NCBI RefSeq assembly: GCF_016595215.1
Contig: NZ_JAENHK010000008.1
Span: 62,001-126,000, forward strand
Direction: 5' to 3'
Length of the DNA stretch: 64,000 bases
Source: Chryseobacterium paridis
Lineage (GTDB): Bacteria; Bacteroidota; Bacteroidia; Flavobacteriales; Weeksellaceae
The notes beneath the pieces were generated by a model that saw nothing but the letters and a program-made list of their open reading frames with translations, was not told the origin of the DNA and searched no databases. The translations under genes were made by a program, and so were the position numbers. This document shows positions 16,571-25,153 of this stretch, piece after piece (the first letter of the stretch is position 1; each line of letters starts with the position of its first letter).

Positions 16571-17353
16571 ATGAATAAATTTTTATTAAAAGCACTGGTT
16601 TTAGCCTCAGTAAATATTGCAATCTTTGCGGATGCGCAATTTAGAACCCGAAACAGAATGGATAAGTTGGAGGAATTCGATCAACAGACATTCAGTTGGG
16701 GTTTTTATCTGAATGGTAATATACTAGACTACCGTATTGTACTTAACCCAAGATACGGTATGAATGGGAATCAGAATCTCGTTACATCTAAAAGCAGTAC
16801 AAGCTTCGGTGCCGGATTGATCGGTAAATGGAGATTGAACGATTATTTAGATTTAAGAGCAGAACCAGGCTTGCAATTTGCTCAAAGGGAACTTACTTTT
16901 AATACACAATCCAATGACCAGTATGCAGCTGGTACTTTAACAAACCCTCCTTTTACTCCATTTATTATGGGTGAAAAGGATAAGGTAAGAGAAGTAAAAT
17001 CTACTTTGGTAGATATTCCGGTAATGCTGGAACTTCACGGACAGAGATGGTATAATTCCAGACCATATGTAGCTGCAGGGGTAAACTATATCGTTAACCT
17101 ACAATCTAATTCTACTTCTACGGATGATAACCTACAACAGGTTTTCAGATCGACAACACATAACTTTGCTTGGTCTGCAGAAATGGGAATTCAGTTTTAT
17201 TTCAACAAGTTTAAACTGACTCCGGCAATCAGAGGAACATTCATCATGAATAATGAAGTGGTTGCAGATAATGCCAATACACCACCTTATTGGGCTGCTG
17301 CAATGTCTACTTTGCAAACGAGAGCAATTATGTTTGTATTGAAATTTGAATAA
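16571..17353 (+). CDS. porT: Type IX secretion outer membrane protein PorT
   Basis: A 260-residue protein with a signal peptide (cleaved near ADA-QF) and a predicted outer membrane beta-barrel of about eight strands, ending in MFVLKFE with a terminal aromatic residue. RTRNRMDKLEEFDQQTFSWGFYLNGN and the SFGAGLIGKWRLNDYLDLRAEPG strand pattern match PorT/SprT, required for the type IX secretion system and gliding in Bacteroidota. Location directly behind ubiE is a recurrent order in the group and supports the call. It is closed by a strong terminator at 17375-17400. Confidence 0.85.
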   Translation: MNKFLLKALVLASVNIAIFADAQFRTRNRMDKLEEFDQQTFSWGFYLNGNILDYRIVLNPRYGMNGNQNLVTSKSSTSFGAGLIGKWRLNDYLDLRAEPGLQFAQRELTFNTQSNDQYAAGTLTNPPFTPFIMGEKDKVREVKSTLVDIPVMLELHGQRWYNSRPYVAAGVNYIVNLQSNSTSTDDNLQQVFRSTTHNFAWSAEMGIQFYFNKFKLTPAIRGTFIMNNEVVADNANTPPYWAAAMSTLQTRAIMFVLKFE

Positions 17354-17374
17354 AAATATACTCAAAATAGATAG

Positions 17375-17402
17375 AGGAGATGCAAAAGCATCTCCTTTTT
17401 TG
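17375..17402 (+). terminator. Rho-independent terminator after porT
   Basis: AGGAGATGC / GCATCTCCT stem, AAAA loop, then a T-run. Confidence 0.88.
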
Positions 17403-17433
17403 TTTATCGTGTCAAAATATAGGGTCTTTTATT

Positions 17434-17463
17434 TTTGTTAATGTCAATATTTTTATATTTTTG
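17434..17463 (+). promoter_or_regulatory. Bacteroidota-type promoter for the coiled-coil/zapA operon
   Basis: TTTG at 17434-17437, 18 bases, then TATTTTTG at 17456-17463. The ATG of the coiled-coil gene is at 17491. This excludes a start further upstream. Confidence 0.7.
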
Positions 17464-17490
17464 CTAAAGTTAGAATATATAAAACCTGAA

Positions 17491-17793
17491 ATGCTTCAAG
17501 ATTTAGAAAACAATTTTTCAGAGCTGGAAAAAAAGATTTTGAATTTACATAAAAACTATCAGAATCTCAGCGAGAAATTTACAGAATTAAATACTGAGCA
17601 TGAAGACCTGAAGAAGAGGTATGATGAAGAAAGAAAGAAAGGTCAGGTATTAGCAGAAGAACAAAAAAAGATAAAACTTTATTCAGCAATATCAGGAAAT
17701 CCTGAACACAATAGATTAATGAAAAACCATATCAACCGATTGGTGAAGGAAATTGATTTCTGTATTGCTCAGCTTCAAAACAGTGGATTATAA
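17491..17793 (+). CDS. Small coiled-coil protein encoded with ZapA
   Basis: A 100-residue protein starting MLQDLENNFSELEKKI. An upstream in-frame start would run over the promoter and is rejected. Residues about 3-65 form a nearly continuous charged heptad-type coiled coil, and the C-terminal third (PEHNRLMKNHINRLVKEIDFCIAQL) is helical and more conserved-looking. Its TAA shares a base with the ATG of zapA, so translation is coupled. In size, coiled-coil nature and partnership with ZapA it recalls ZapB, though no sequence homology can be claimed. A role as a cell-division accessory factor is inference. Confidence 0.8.
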   Translation: MLQDLENNFSELEKKILNLHKNYQNLSEKFTELNTEHEDLKKRYDEERKKGQVLAEEQKKIKLYSAISGNPEHNRLMKNHINRLVKEIDFCIAQLQNSGL

Positions 17794-18080
17794 TGGAGGT
17801 AAGAAGAATAACCATAAACATTGCAGGAAGAGTGTATCCGCTGAACGTACCGGCCGCAGAGGAAGAGACTTTGCGTAAGGTAGGGAAGCAGATTGAAAGT
17901 ATGATTAAAGATTTTGAACAAAACTTCGATGTGAGAGATAAACAAGATGCTTTAGCAATGTGTGCCCTTAAATTAGGAACCAATGCGGAAGTAGTATCCC
18001 TCAACTACGAAAAAAATATAAATTCAACCAACGAAAGATTAGCAAAAATTAATCTAACGCTGAATGAAATTGGGAAATAG
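17793..18080 (+). CDS. zapA: Cell division protein ZapA
   Basis: A 95-residue ZapA-family protein. The N-terminal beta-hairpin domain (RRITINIAGRVYPLNVP), the conserved EEETLRKVGKQIESMI helix and the C-terminal coiled coil are all present. ZapA bundles FtsZ filaments at the division ring. The ATG overlaps the previous stop by one base, giving coupled translation with the coiled-coil protein. Downstream lies a 6S-like RNA and then rny, the gene order expected for 6S RNA beside zapA. Confidence 0.92.
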   Translation: MEVRRITINIAGRVYPLNVPAAEEETLRKVGKQIESMIKDFEQNFDVRDKQDALAMCALKLGTNAEVVSLNYEKNINSTNERLAKINLTLNEIGK

Positions 18081-18101
18081 ATTTTTTTTCCTGAAACAAC
18101 T

Positions 18102-18263
18102 GCCTACAATAGTTCTAACACATTAAAGGTAAACTCAACGCTAAACAATTACCGAACAAATGTCCATTGAATGGCGTGCCGGTTCTCCGGATTACAGACA
18201 ATGGAAATCAGTTCAAATCGTGTTGATTAGGAGTTTACTCTATATCACTGGATTATTGTAGGC
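18102..18263 (+). ncRNA. ssrS: 6S RNA (flavobacterial type)
   Basis: A 162-nt rod-like RNA lies between zapA and rny. The terminal helix pairs GCCTACAATA (18102-18111) with TATTGTAGGC (18254-18263). Inside it GTAAACTC (18129-18136) pairs with GAGTTTAC (18231-18238), TCCATTG (18163-18169) pairs with CAATGGA (18199-18205), and CCGG-TTCT-CCGG (18179-18190) caps the end. Between the second and third helices is a symmetric open bubble of about 26 and 25 nt. This is the open-promoter mimic by which 6S RNA captures RNA polymerase. The position next to zapA is the classic 6S neighbourhood. A T-run follows the last helix. The match to the known flavobacterial 6S family is inferred from structure and synteny. 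Confidence 0.85.
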
Positions 18264-18305
18264 TTTTTTTATTTAATTTATAAAGACAATTAAAACTCAA
18301 TATAT

Positions 18306-19874
18306 ATGACAACAGCCATTATAGTCGGCGTTATTTGCTTGGTAATTGGTGCGGTAATAGGGATTCTTTTCTCTAAAAGCTCACTTAATGCTAAGGGAAA
18401 ATTTATTATAGATGATGCAAAGAAAAATGCTGAAAACCTTATAGAAAAAGCTAACGTACAAGCCGAATCCATAAAAAAAGAAAAGAATCTTCAAGCTAAA
18501 GAAAAATTCCTTGAATTGAAATCTCAACATGATGCTGATATTCAGGTTCGTGAAAAGAAAATGCAGGAAGCAGAGAAGAGAACAAAAGATAAGGAACATA
18601 AGCTGAATGATGATCTTAGTAAAACAGGAAAACTTGAAAAAGATCTTGATAAGCAGATTGCAGATTATGCCAAGAAAAATGAAATCTTAGACAGAAAACA
18701 ACAGGAATTGGATTCCGTAACTTCCAAGAAAGTTGAGATCCTTGAAAAGATATCTAACTACACCGCAGAAGAGGCAAAAGCTGAATTGGTAGAATCCATG
18801 AAAGCTGAAGCAAAGACCAGAGCACAAGCTCATGTTCAAAGTATCATGGAAGAAGCTCAGTTGAATGCTAAAGGGGAAGCGAGAAAAATAGTTATTCAGA
18901 CTATTCAGAGAATTGGAACCGAGCAAGCTATCGAAAATTCTGTATCAGTATTTAATATCGAATCTGATGAAGTGAAAGGTAGAATTATCGGTAGAGAAGG
19001 TAGAAATATCCGTGCTTTAGAAGCGGTAACTGGAGTGGAAATTATTGTAGATGATACTCCGGAAGCAATTTTACTTTCATGTTTCGATCCGGTAAGAAGA
19101 GAAATCGCGAGATTATCCCTACACAGATTGGTTACTGACGGGAGAATTCACCCTGCAAGAATTGAAGAAGTTGTTGAAAAAACAAGAAAACAAATCGAAG
19201 AGGAGATTATTGAAGTTGGTAAAAGAACAATTATAGATTTAGGAATTCATGGATTGCACCCTGAATTGATCAAAATTGTAGGAAGAATGAAATACCGTTC
19301 TTCTTATGGACAAAACCTATTACAGCACTCAAGAGAAGTTGCTAACATTGCTGCAACGATGGCTGCTGAATTAGGATTAAATGTAAAACTAGCTAAGAGA
19401 GCAGGTCTTTTACACGATATTGGTAAAGTTCCTGAACAGGAATCAGAACTTCCACACGCATTATTAGGAATGCAGTGGGCAGAAAAATACGGTGAAAACC
19501 CGGAAGTAATCAATGCAATTGGTGCTCACCACGACGAAGTAGAAATGACGTCTTTATTGTCACCGATCATTCAGGTAGCGGATGCTATCTCAGGAGCAAG
19601 ACCGGGAGCAAGACGCCAGGTATTGGAGTCTTATATTCAGAGATTGAAAGATCTTGAATCAGCTGCATTAAGCTTTGATGGTGTATCGAGTGCTTATGCT
19701 ATCCAGGCTGGTAGAGAACTAAGAGTAATGGTGGAAAGTGGAAAAGTAAATGATGAGATTGCCTCTCAGCTATCTTACGATATTTCTGAAAAGATCCAGA
19801 ATGAATTAACATATCCTGGACAAGTAAAAGTAACAGTAATCAGAGAGACGAGAGCTGTGAATATTGCGAGATAA
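18306..19874 (+). CDS. rny: Ribonuclease Y
   Basis: A 522-residue endoribonuclease of normal length. An N-terminal membrane anchor ([20 protein letters not shown]) is followed by a long coiled coil (about residues 30-200). Next comes a KH RNA-binding domain with [15 protein letters not shown], then an HD domain with [10 protein letters not shown] carrying the metal-binding His-Asp pair. RNase Y initiates mRNA turnover at the membrane. The C-terminal [17 protein letters not shown] is typical. It sits directly downstream of the 6S RNA with its own spacer and ends before a hairpin terminator. Confidence 0.94.
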   Translation: MTTAIIVGVICLVIGAVIGILFSKSSLNAKGKFIIDDAKKNAENLIEKANVQAESIKKEKNLQAKEKFLELKSQHDADIQVREKKMQEAEKRTKDKEHKLNDDLSKTGKLEKDLDKQIADYAKKNEILDRKQQELDSVTSKKVEILEKISNYTAEEAKAELVESMKAEAKTRAQAHVQSIMEEAQLNAKGEARKIVIQTIQRIGTEQAIENSVSVFNIESDEVKGRIIGREGRNIRALEAVTGVEIIVDDTPEAILLSCFDPVRREIARLSLHRLVTDGRIHPARIEEVVEKTRKQIEEEIIEVGKRTIIDLGIHGLHPELIKIVGRMKYRSSYGQNLLQHSREVANIAATMAAELGLNVKLAKRAGLLHDIGKVPEQESELPHALLGMQWAEKYGENPEVINAIGAHHDEVEMTSLLSPIIQVADAISGARPGARRQVLESYIQRLKDLESAALSFDGVSSAYAIQAGRELRVMVESGKVNDEIASQLSYDISEKIQNELTYPGQVKVTVIRETRAVNIAR

Positions 19875-19897
19875 TAATTTATTAAATATATTCTATA

Positions 19898-19927
19898 AAA
19901 ACCTTTCAAGAAATTGAAAGGTTTTTT
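19898..19927 (+). terminator. Rho-independent terminator after rny
   Basis: AAAACCTTTCAA / TTGAAAGGTTTT stem with a 4-base loop and a T-run. Confidence 0.85.
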
Positions 19928-19947
19928 ATTTTTATCAAAATTTAAAA

Positions 19948-21192
19948 ATGCAAGAACTAACCATGTCTTCAAAACTGAAGTACATTTTCTCTATTCCGGT
20001 AATTATTTCCGCCCTTGGCTATTTCGTTGATATTTATGACCTTCTTTTATTTGGTATTGTAAGGATTCCCAGTTTAAAAGCTCTGGGATTAAACCCTGAT
20101 GTAGATGGTACTTTTATTTTGAATTGCCAGATGATAGGATTACTGATCGGAGGTGTTTTTTGGGGCATCTTTGGAGATAAAAAAGGGCGTTTATCGGTTC
20201 TTTTTGGTTCCATTTTAGTGTATTCGTTAGCGAATATAGCGTGTGGGTTCTTGCCTTACTTTCCTAAAGAGCATTTGGTATACCAATACGCAGGTTTAAG
20301 ATTTATTGCAGGTATTGGACTGGCTGGAGAGTTAGGAGCGGGAATTACCCTGGTTTCTGAAAGTCTTCCGAAAAGTTTAAGAGCAATTGGTACCTCAGTT
20401 GTTGCCGGGTTTGGATTAATGGGTGCTGTAGTTGCACAATTAACGGTTGAGCTTGCCGGGAGCTGGAACATTTCCTATATCATTGGTGGTGTTTTGGGTA
20501 TTATGCTTTTATTTTTAAGAATCAGTGTTTCCGAATCGGGGATCTATAAAAATATTGAACATAAGACTACTGTTTCCAAAGGCAACTTCCTATCTTTTTT
20601 TACCAATAAAGATCGTTTCATCCGGTATATGAAGTGTATTGCTGTTGGACTTCCCACCTGGTACTGTATAGGTATTCTTGCCGTTTTAGCTAACCAATTT
20701 GCGCCAGAGATGGGGATTAAAGAAATAAACCCGGGAAAAGCAATTATGTGGGGTTATGTGGGCATCTCTATTGGTGACCTGATGAGTGGGTTTATATCGC
20801 ATCTTTTAAAATCCAGGAAGATGGCTATTTTTTATATGCTTGCTTTTACTTTATTGGGAGTTGTCATTATGCTATTTGGAAATACAAATACCGAGACCAA
20901 ATACTATATTTTCTGCGTCTGGTTAGGATTGGGAACCGGTTACTGGGCTATGTTCGTTACATTGGCTGCAGAGCAGTTCGGAACCAATATCAGAAATACA
21001 GCAACGACTACGGTTCCGAATATGGTAAGAGGACTGGTTCCGGTAATGATCCTTGCTTTTGATCTTCTTAAACATAATTTTACCGTAATTATAAGCGCTG
21101 CCATTGTAGGATTGATTGTTTTTGGACTGGCATTTTATTCGGCATTTACCATATCGGAGACTCATAATAAGGACCTTGAATTTACAGAATAG
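19948..21192 (+). CDS. Major facilitator superfamily transporter
   Basis: A 414-residue, roughly 12-helix carrier. The inter-helix 2/3 motif GDKKGRLSVLFGS is the MFS signature. Helix 4-5 contains GIGLAGELGAGITLVSESLPKSLRAIG, which resembles the metabolite:H+ symporter and sugar-phosphate branches. The second half repeats the fold (YVGISIGDLMSGFISHLLKSRK). The start is ATG 19948, with ATG 19963 (MSSKLKYIF) an alternative. Substrate cannot be assigned. It stands alone between the rny terminator and the leader-peptide gene. Confidence 0.82.
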   Translation: MQELTMSSKLKYIFSIPVIISALGYFVDIYDLLLFGIVRIPSLKALGLNPDVDGTFILNCQMIGLLIGGVFWGIFGDKKGRLSVLFGSILVYSLANIACGFLPYFPKEHLVYQYAGLRFIAGIGLAGELGAGITLVSESLPKSLRAIGTSVVAGFGLMGAVVAQLTVELAGSWNISYIIGGVLGIMLLFLRISVSESGIYKNIEHKTTVSKGNFLSFFTNKDRFIRYMKCIAVGLPTWYCIGILAVLANQFAPEMGIKEINPGKAIMWGYVGISIGDLMSGFISHLLKSRKMAIFYMLAFTLLGVVIMLFGNTNTETKYYIFCVWLGLGTGYWAMFVTLAAEQFGTNIRNTATTTVPNMVRGLVPVMILAFDLLKHNFTVIISAAIVGLIVFGLAFYSAFTISETHNKDLEFTE

Positions 21193-21311
21193 AGTGAGGT
21201 GTTTAATAAATTATTGCATCATTTTTTGTCGCGTAGAACGAATAACTATTGCAGTGTAAATAAATTATGAATTTTTTTATTAAACTATGCTCTGAATATT
21301 AATTATTTGTT

Positions 21312-21319
21312 TAAATTTG
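21312..21319 (+). promoter_or_regulatory. Candidate -7 box for the first leader peptide
   Basis: TAAATTTG, 41 bases before the ATG at 21361. No good TTTG partner is visible at the usual distance. Confidence 0.4.
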
Positions 21320-21360
21320 GAATTACTAAACTATATTGTTCAATCTCAAAATCAAATCAC

Positions 21361-21549
21361 ATGTTAAACATTTTTAAAAACGCTAAGAAATTAAACAAAG
21401 GAGAACTTAAAAATATCGTAGGTGGTATTGGTAATCCTGATTTATCTTTATGCGGATGCAGCTGTTCAGGTTCTGTAACAGGTCCGAAATATTGCATTCA
21501 GTACATTGCTTGCCCACAGGTATATACTTGTGATCAATCAGCGATCTAA
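21361..21549 (+). CDS. Double-glycine leader, Cys-rich bacteriocin-like peptide
   Basis: A 62-residue peptide starting MLNIFKNAKKLNKGEL. The leader ends in KNIVGG, a double-glycine cleavage site of the type cut by C39-peptidase ABC exporters. The core after GG has about 38 residues with six cysteines (CGCSC, YC, AC, TC) and no strong positive charge. It resembles the 'bacteriocin-like' peptides common in Chryseobacterium and shares leader logic with a second peptide at 28335 (LSRTDLKQVNGG). No exporter, modification enzyme or immunity gene is adjacent. A strong terminator follows. Antibacterial activity is unproven. Confidence 0.75.
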   Translation: MLNIFKNAKKLNKGELKNIVGGIGNPDLSLCGCSCSGSVTGPKYCIQYIACPQVYTCDQSAI

Positions 21550-21591
21550 GCTCTATTTCAACAAGAAATAAACATTTCCACATTTAATATG

Positions 21592-21627
21592 CAAAAGCCT
21601 TTTGGTTATCCAAAGGGCTTTTGTGCT
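21592..21627. terminator. Bidirectional terminator between leader peptide and YeiH gene
   Basis: 14-bp stem CAAAAGCCTTTTGG / CCAAAGGGCTTTTG (one G-U), TTAT loop, T-rich on both sides of the convergent genes. Confidence 0.85.
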
Positions 21628-21629
21628 TT

Positions 21630-22586
21630 TTAGTGAATGATGTACAACAGGCTTCCTACACTTATCGTAATCCATAATAATATTGCTACAGCTAAGGGTT
21701 TTAAACCTATTGTTTTTAGAGTTTGTATGGAAAGGGTCGATCCTATTAGGAATAGTGTTAGGTTTAATCCTGATTTTGAGACAGCAGTAATGATTGAACT
21801 AAAACTATCGAATAAAGGGATATAAGTATTTAATAATATAGCAAGGATGAAATAGCCGATAAACCAGGGGATTTTAATTTTTGATTCCTTATTTTTAAAA
21901 ATAAACATGGTTATAATCGAAACCGGAATAATCCATAAAGCACGGGCTAGTTTAACCGTAGTAGCTATTTTTAAAGCATCATCCCCAAATTTACTTGCCG
22001 CTCCCACAACTGAACTGGTATCATGAATACCTATAGCACACCATAATCCAAATTGTTCCTGAGAAAGATGCAATGCATGACCAATCGCAGGATAAACGAA
22101 TAATGCAATTGAATTTAAGGTGAAAACAATGGCCAGTGCCAGTGAAATCTGCTTAGTACTAGGCTTAATAATAGGAGAGGTTGCAGCTATAGCACTTCCG
22201 CCACAAATTGCAGTTCCTACCGAAATTAAATAACATAATGGTTTGTCGAGTTTAAATATCTTTCCTAAAAAGTAACCAAGGAGCATTACTGTTGAAATGC
22301 TAATTACTGTTAAAATCAAGCCTGTTTTTCCGGCCTGTAATGCTTCATTAAGCTTTAATCCGAAACCCAATCCGACAATTGAGATTTGTAGAAGCAAATG
22401 AATATATTGATGCAGATATTTTTCAAAAGGATTGCCTATAAAAATAACCAATAAAAATCCTAATGCTAAAGCAATTGGGGATGAAACCCATGGAGTCAGT
22501 GTAATAATGCCTAATGCAAGGAAAATTAACTTTTTTGTTCTTTCATTTTGAATGAAACCATTGATGTTGTAAAGTCTTGAATTCAT
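21630..22586 (-). CDS. YeiH family membrane protein (putative sulfate exporter family)
   Basis: A 318-residue protein with about ten hydrophobic segments. The glycine-rich SVGTAICGGSAIAATSPIIK and WCAIGIHDTSSVVGAASKFGDDAL segments are hallmarks of the YeiH/UPF0324 family. Related proteins include a taurine-pathway sulfate exporter, though transport is unproven for most members. Upstream on the same strand is a LysR regulator. In Enterobacteria yeiH is likewise next to the LysR gene yeiE, so the pair is probably regulator and target. It ends at a bidirectional terminator. Confidence 0.85.
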   Translation of the reverse strand: MNSRLYNINGFIQNERTKKLIFLALGIITLTPWVSSPIALALGFLLVIFIGNPFEKYLHQYIHLLLQISIVGLGFGLKLNEALQAGKTGLILTVISISTVMLLGYFLGKIFKLDKPLCYLISVGTAICGGSAIAATSPIIKPSTKQISLALAIVFTLNSIALFVYPAIGHALHLSQEQFGLWCAIGIHDTSSVVGAASKFGDDALKIATTVKLARALWIIPVSIITMFIFKNKESKIKIPWFIGYFILAILLNTYIPLFDSFSSIITAVSKSGLNLTLFLIGSTLSIQTLKTIGLKPLAVAILLWITISVGSLLYIIH

Positions 22587-22899
22587 GTTTCAAAATTCTA
22601 CAATTAATCATTACAAAGTAAATTGTATTTTGTTATATTGGATAACTTTTGGTTATAACTGGAATAGGGGGCTTTGTAATTTGTATTGGGAGTTATAAGG
22701 CAAAAACGCAAAATTGCTGAATTGCGAAATTGCTTTTATACAGGTCAATAACAACAATCCTCTATTTCTTAACCTTGTAGGTGAATCTTAATCTGAATAT
22801 CAAATCTTAAAACCCACAACCATCAACCTGCACCTCGTAACCCGCACCCTGCATCTCAAACCCTGAACCTCGCAACTTTCCATTTTCAACTTTCAATTT
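22587..22899. other. 313-bp spacer between YeiH gene and LysR gene, repeat-bearing
   Basis: The part next to yeiH is AT-rich and should hold its promoter. The part next to the LysR gene is pyrimidine-rich on the plus strand. It contains runs of related short units (CACCTCGTAACCCGCACC, CATCTCAAACCCTGAACCTC) and then TTTCAAC repeats (22876-22908), which are treated as separate repeats. No coding frame or RNA gene is evident. Confidence 0.6.
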
Positions 22900-22912
22900 T
22901 CAACTATTACTA
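22852..22912. repeat. Interspersed CATCTCAAACCC / TTTTCAAC spacer repeat
   Basis: CATCTCAAACCCTGAACCTC (from 22852) recurs as CATCTCAAACCCCGAACCTC at 26189. The adjoining CTTTCCATTTTCAAC tract recurs at 53919. These copies lie only in gene spacers. Confidence 0.6.
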
Positions 22913-23778
22913 AACCTTAGGAAAAGTTTAATCAGTTCGGATTGCTCACCTTTTGGAAGAATATAGTGAAAGTTTCTTTCAATGCTGAAATTCTTAATAT
23001 CGATGATGCTTAATGTGTTATTTTTCAATTCATTTAAAACAGTGCTTACTGATAGGAAAGCCATGCATTCTGAATGCAGCAGATAGTTTTTAATACTTTC
23101 ACTACTTCCGAGCTGCATGATTACATTCAGGTTGGCAATGTCAATGCCTTTTTCTATAATCCGGTTTTGAATGAACTCCTGTGTTCCTGAACCCTGTTCA
23201 CGGAAAATCAGATCGATCGCATATAAATCTTTCAGATTTAAGGTTCTGTTTACTAATGGATGACTGGCTTTGGCTACCAATACAATCTCATCTGCTTTAA
23301 AGATTTCATAGTCAAAATAAGAGGATTGAGATTCCCCTTCTATCAGTCCCAAATCAATTTTACCTTCTTTTAATAGTGTTGAGATTGTTTCCGTGTTATA
23401 GGTTAGCAGTTCAATTTTAATATCGTGATAATATGAATGAAATTTTGCCAGAATCTCCGGAAGAATATATTGAGCCACCGTAGTACTGGCACCAATAATC
23501 AATTTCCCTTTATGCTCTGAGTTCAGTTGATGAATTTCAAATTCAAGATCCCTGTAAATATTGCGTATTTTTTCAGCATACTCATAAAGTATCACACCAC
23601 TTCGGGTTAATTGAATAGAAGTACCTTTTCTGTCAAAAAGCTTAGTATTGAGCTGATTTTCTATTTCTTTAATATGTTTTGTAACAGCAGGCTGCGAAAT
23701 ATTCAGCTCTTCAGAAGCTTTTGTGAAGCTAAGCCTTGAGGCAACCGTATGGAAAACTTTGAGTCTGTAATCAAACAT
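22900..23778 (-). CDS. LysR family transcriptional regulator
   Basis: A 292-residue LysR-type regulator. The N-terminal winged helix-turn-helix (residues about 1-60) includes SRLSFTKASEELNISQPAVTKHIKEIENQL. The effector-binding periplasmic-binding-protein-like domain follows, with LIIGASTTVAQYILPEIL and SGTQEFIQNRI typical of the CysB/CbbR/YeiE side of the family. The -7 box TAGATTTG lies at 23811-23804 (minus strand). Its co-directional neighbour is the YeiH gene, the presumed target. The last residues (RFSNS) end within the repeat tract shared with the spacer. Confidence 0.88.
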   Translation of the reverse strand: MFDYRLKVFHTVASRLSFTKASEELNISQPAVTKHIKEIENQLNTKLFDRKGTSIQLTRSGVILYEYAEKIRNIYRDLEFEIHQLNSEHKGKLIIGASTTVAQYILPEILAKFHSYYHDIKIELLTYNTETISTLLKEGKIDLGLIEGESQSSYFDYEIFKADEIVLVAKASHPLVNRTLNLKDLYAIDLIFREQGSGTQEFIQNRIIEKGIDIANLNVIMQLGSSESIKNYLLHSECMAFLSVSTVLNELKNNTLSIIDIKNFSIERNFHYILPKGEQSELIKLFLRFSNS

Positions 23779-23842
23779 ATTGTTATGTTAATTTTAGGAT
23801 ACACAAATCTAATTAAATTGGAAACAAGAACTGATCTTAATC

Positions 23843-25147
23843 TCAGAGATCTGAAAAACTTTTATCCTGGTCACTTTCATATCTGCGATGCTTTGAATCC
23901 CCAATTCTTTGCTTAGTGTAAATACTATTCCGTCCTGATAACAAATAAGAAACAATACAGGCTATAGCGATGTATATTCCGGATTCAGCTCCAAAAAGCT
24001 CTATACCCATCAGCATACAGGCTAAAGGTGTATTGGTTGCTCCTGCAAAAACTGCTACAAAACCCATTCCAGCCAAAAGTCCAAAAGGGAGTGGAATAAA
24101 AAGAGATAAGGCACTTCCGAGTGTAGCTCCAATAAAGAACAGCGGAGTGACTTCACCACCTTTAAATCCAGCGGATAAAGTAATGATGGTAAAAATCATT
24201 TTTAGAGCAAAATCATAAAGCGGAAGTTGAGTTTCAAAGGATTCCAGAATAACAGGAATCCCTAATCCGATGTATCTTGTAGTGCCTAACGCAAATACGG
24301 CAATAGCCACAATAGTACCTCCAATAATAGGACGGAATGGAGGAAATGTAATTTTTGATTTAAAAATACTTCCAGCCCAATGCATCATTTTACTGAATGC
24401 AGCAGCACATATTCCAAAAGCAATTCCGGCTAAAATACTATAGAGAATGGATGGAAGTTCAAGTTTAGGAATAAGATCAATATGGTAATGAGTGTGTTTA
24501 ACGTTCCATAAATTGGTAGCCCATTCGGCAAGAATGGCTGATGCAAATGCGGGAAATATAGCATTATAGCGTATCCTTCCTATTAAAAAAACTTCTAAAC
24601 CAAATAACGCACCTGCTAAAGGAGTTCCGAAAACAGAACCGAATCCCGCAGCAATAGCAGAGATGATTAAGATTTTCCTTTCAGTTTTATCTAATCGAAA
24701 TGGCTTACTCAATTGATCTGAAATAGCCCCGGCCATTTGTATTGCTGTTCCTTCACGGCCTGCAGAGCCACCGAAAAAATGAGTAACTACAGTACCAATA
24801 TATACAAAAGGAGCCATTTTAAATGGAATGGTTTCCTGTGGATCGTGGATATTATCAATCAGCAAGTTATTGCCTGCTTCAACATTTTTTCCAAAATAAT
24901 GGTAGAGGAGTCCGATTAAAAATCCTGCCACCGGAAGAAAAGCAATCAGCCAGATGTGATTTTCCCTGAAGTTGGTGGCCCATTCTAAAGACAGTAAAAA
25001 TCCAGCAGAGGCGCTTCCCACTAATCCTCCAATGATAATGCTGATGCAAAGCCACTTTAAAATATAAGGAACAGCCGGAAATTTTCTAAAGAAAAATCTT
25101 AACTGAAATGCTACTTTTTTGCCTATTGATCGTGAATTTTTTGACAT
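23843..25147 (-). CDS. CLC-F type fluoride/proton antiporter (often annotated as chloride channel)
   Basis: A 434-residue CLC-fold membrane protein. The gating glutamate is Glu132 in GREGT. Where chloride-type CLCs have GSGIP this protein has GNNLL (residues 92-96), and where they have GxFAP it has GGEVTP (330-335). These changes are the marks of the fluoride-selective CLC-F branch. A fluoride riboswitch lies immediately upstream, which independently fixes the substrate class. The protein would expel fluoride from the cytoplasm in exchange for protons. It is not part of an operon with the LysR gene, from which it is separated by 64 bases. High confidence for CLC fold, good confidence for fluoride. 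Confidence 0.88.
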   Translation of the reverse strand: MSKNSRSIGKKVAFQLRFFFRKFPAVPYILKWLCISIIIGGLVGSASAGFLLSLEWATNFRENHIWLIAFLPVAGFLIGLLYHYFGKNVEAGNNLLIDNIHDPQETIPFKMAPFVYIGTVVTHFFGGSAGREGTAIQMAGAISDQLSKPFRLDKTERKILIISAIAAGFGSVFGTPLAGALFGLEVFLIGRIRYNAIFPAFASAILAEWATNLWNVKHTHYHIDLIPKLELPSILYSILAGIAFGICAAAFSKMMHWAGSIFKSKITFPPFRPIIGGTIVAIAVFALGTTRYIGLGIPVILESFETQLPLYDFALKMIFTIITLSAGFKGGEVTPLFFIGATLGSALSLFIPLPFGLLAGMGFVAVFAGATNTPLACMLMGIELFGAESGIYIAIACIVSYLLSGRNSIYTKQRIGDSKHRRYESDQDKSFSDL

Positions 25148-25153
25148 AATAAT

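Noticed and set aside
23843-25147. Chloride channel label for the CLC gene
   Set aside because: Filter motifs and the upstream fluoride riboswitch indicate the CLC-F branch.
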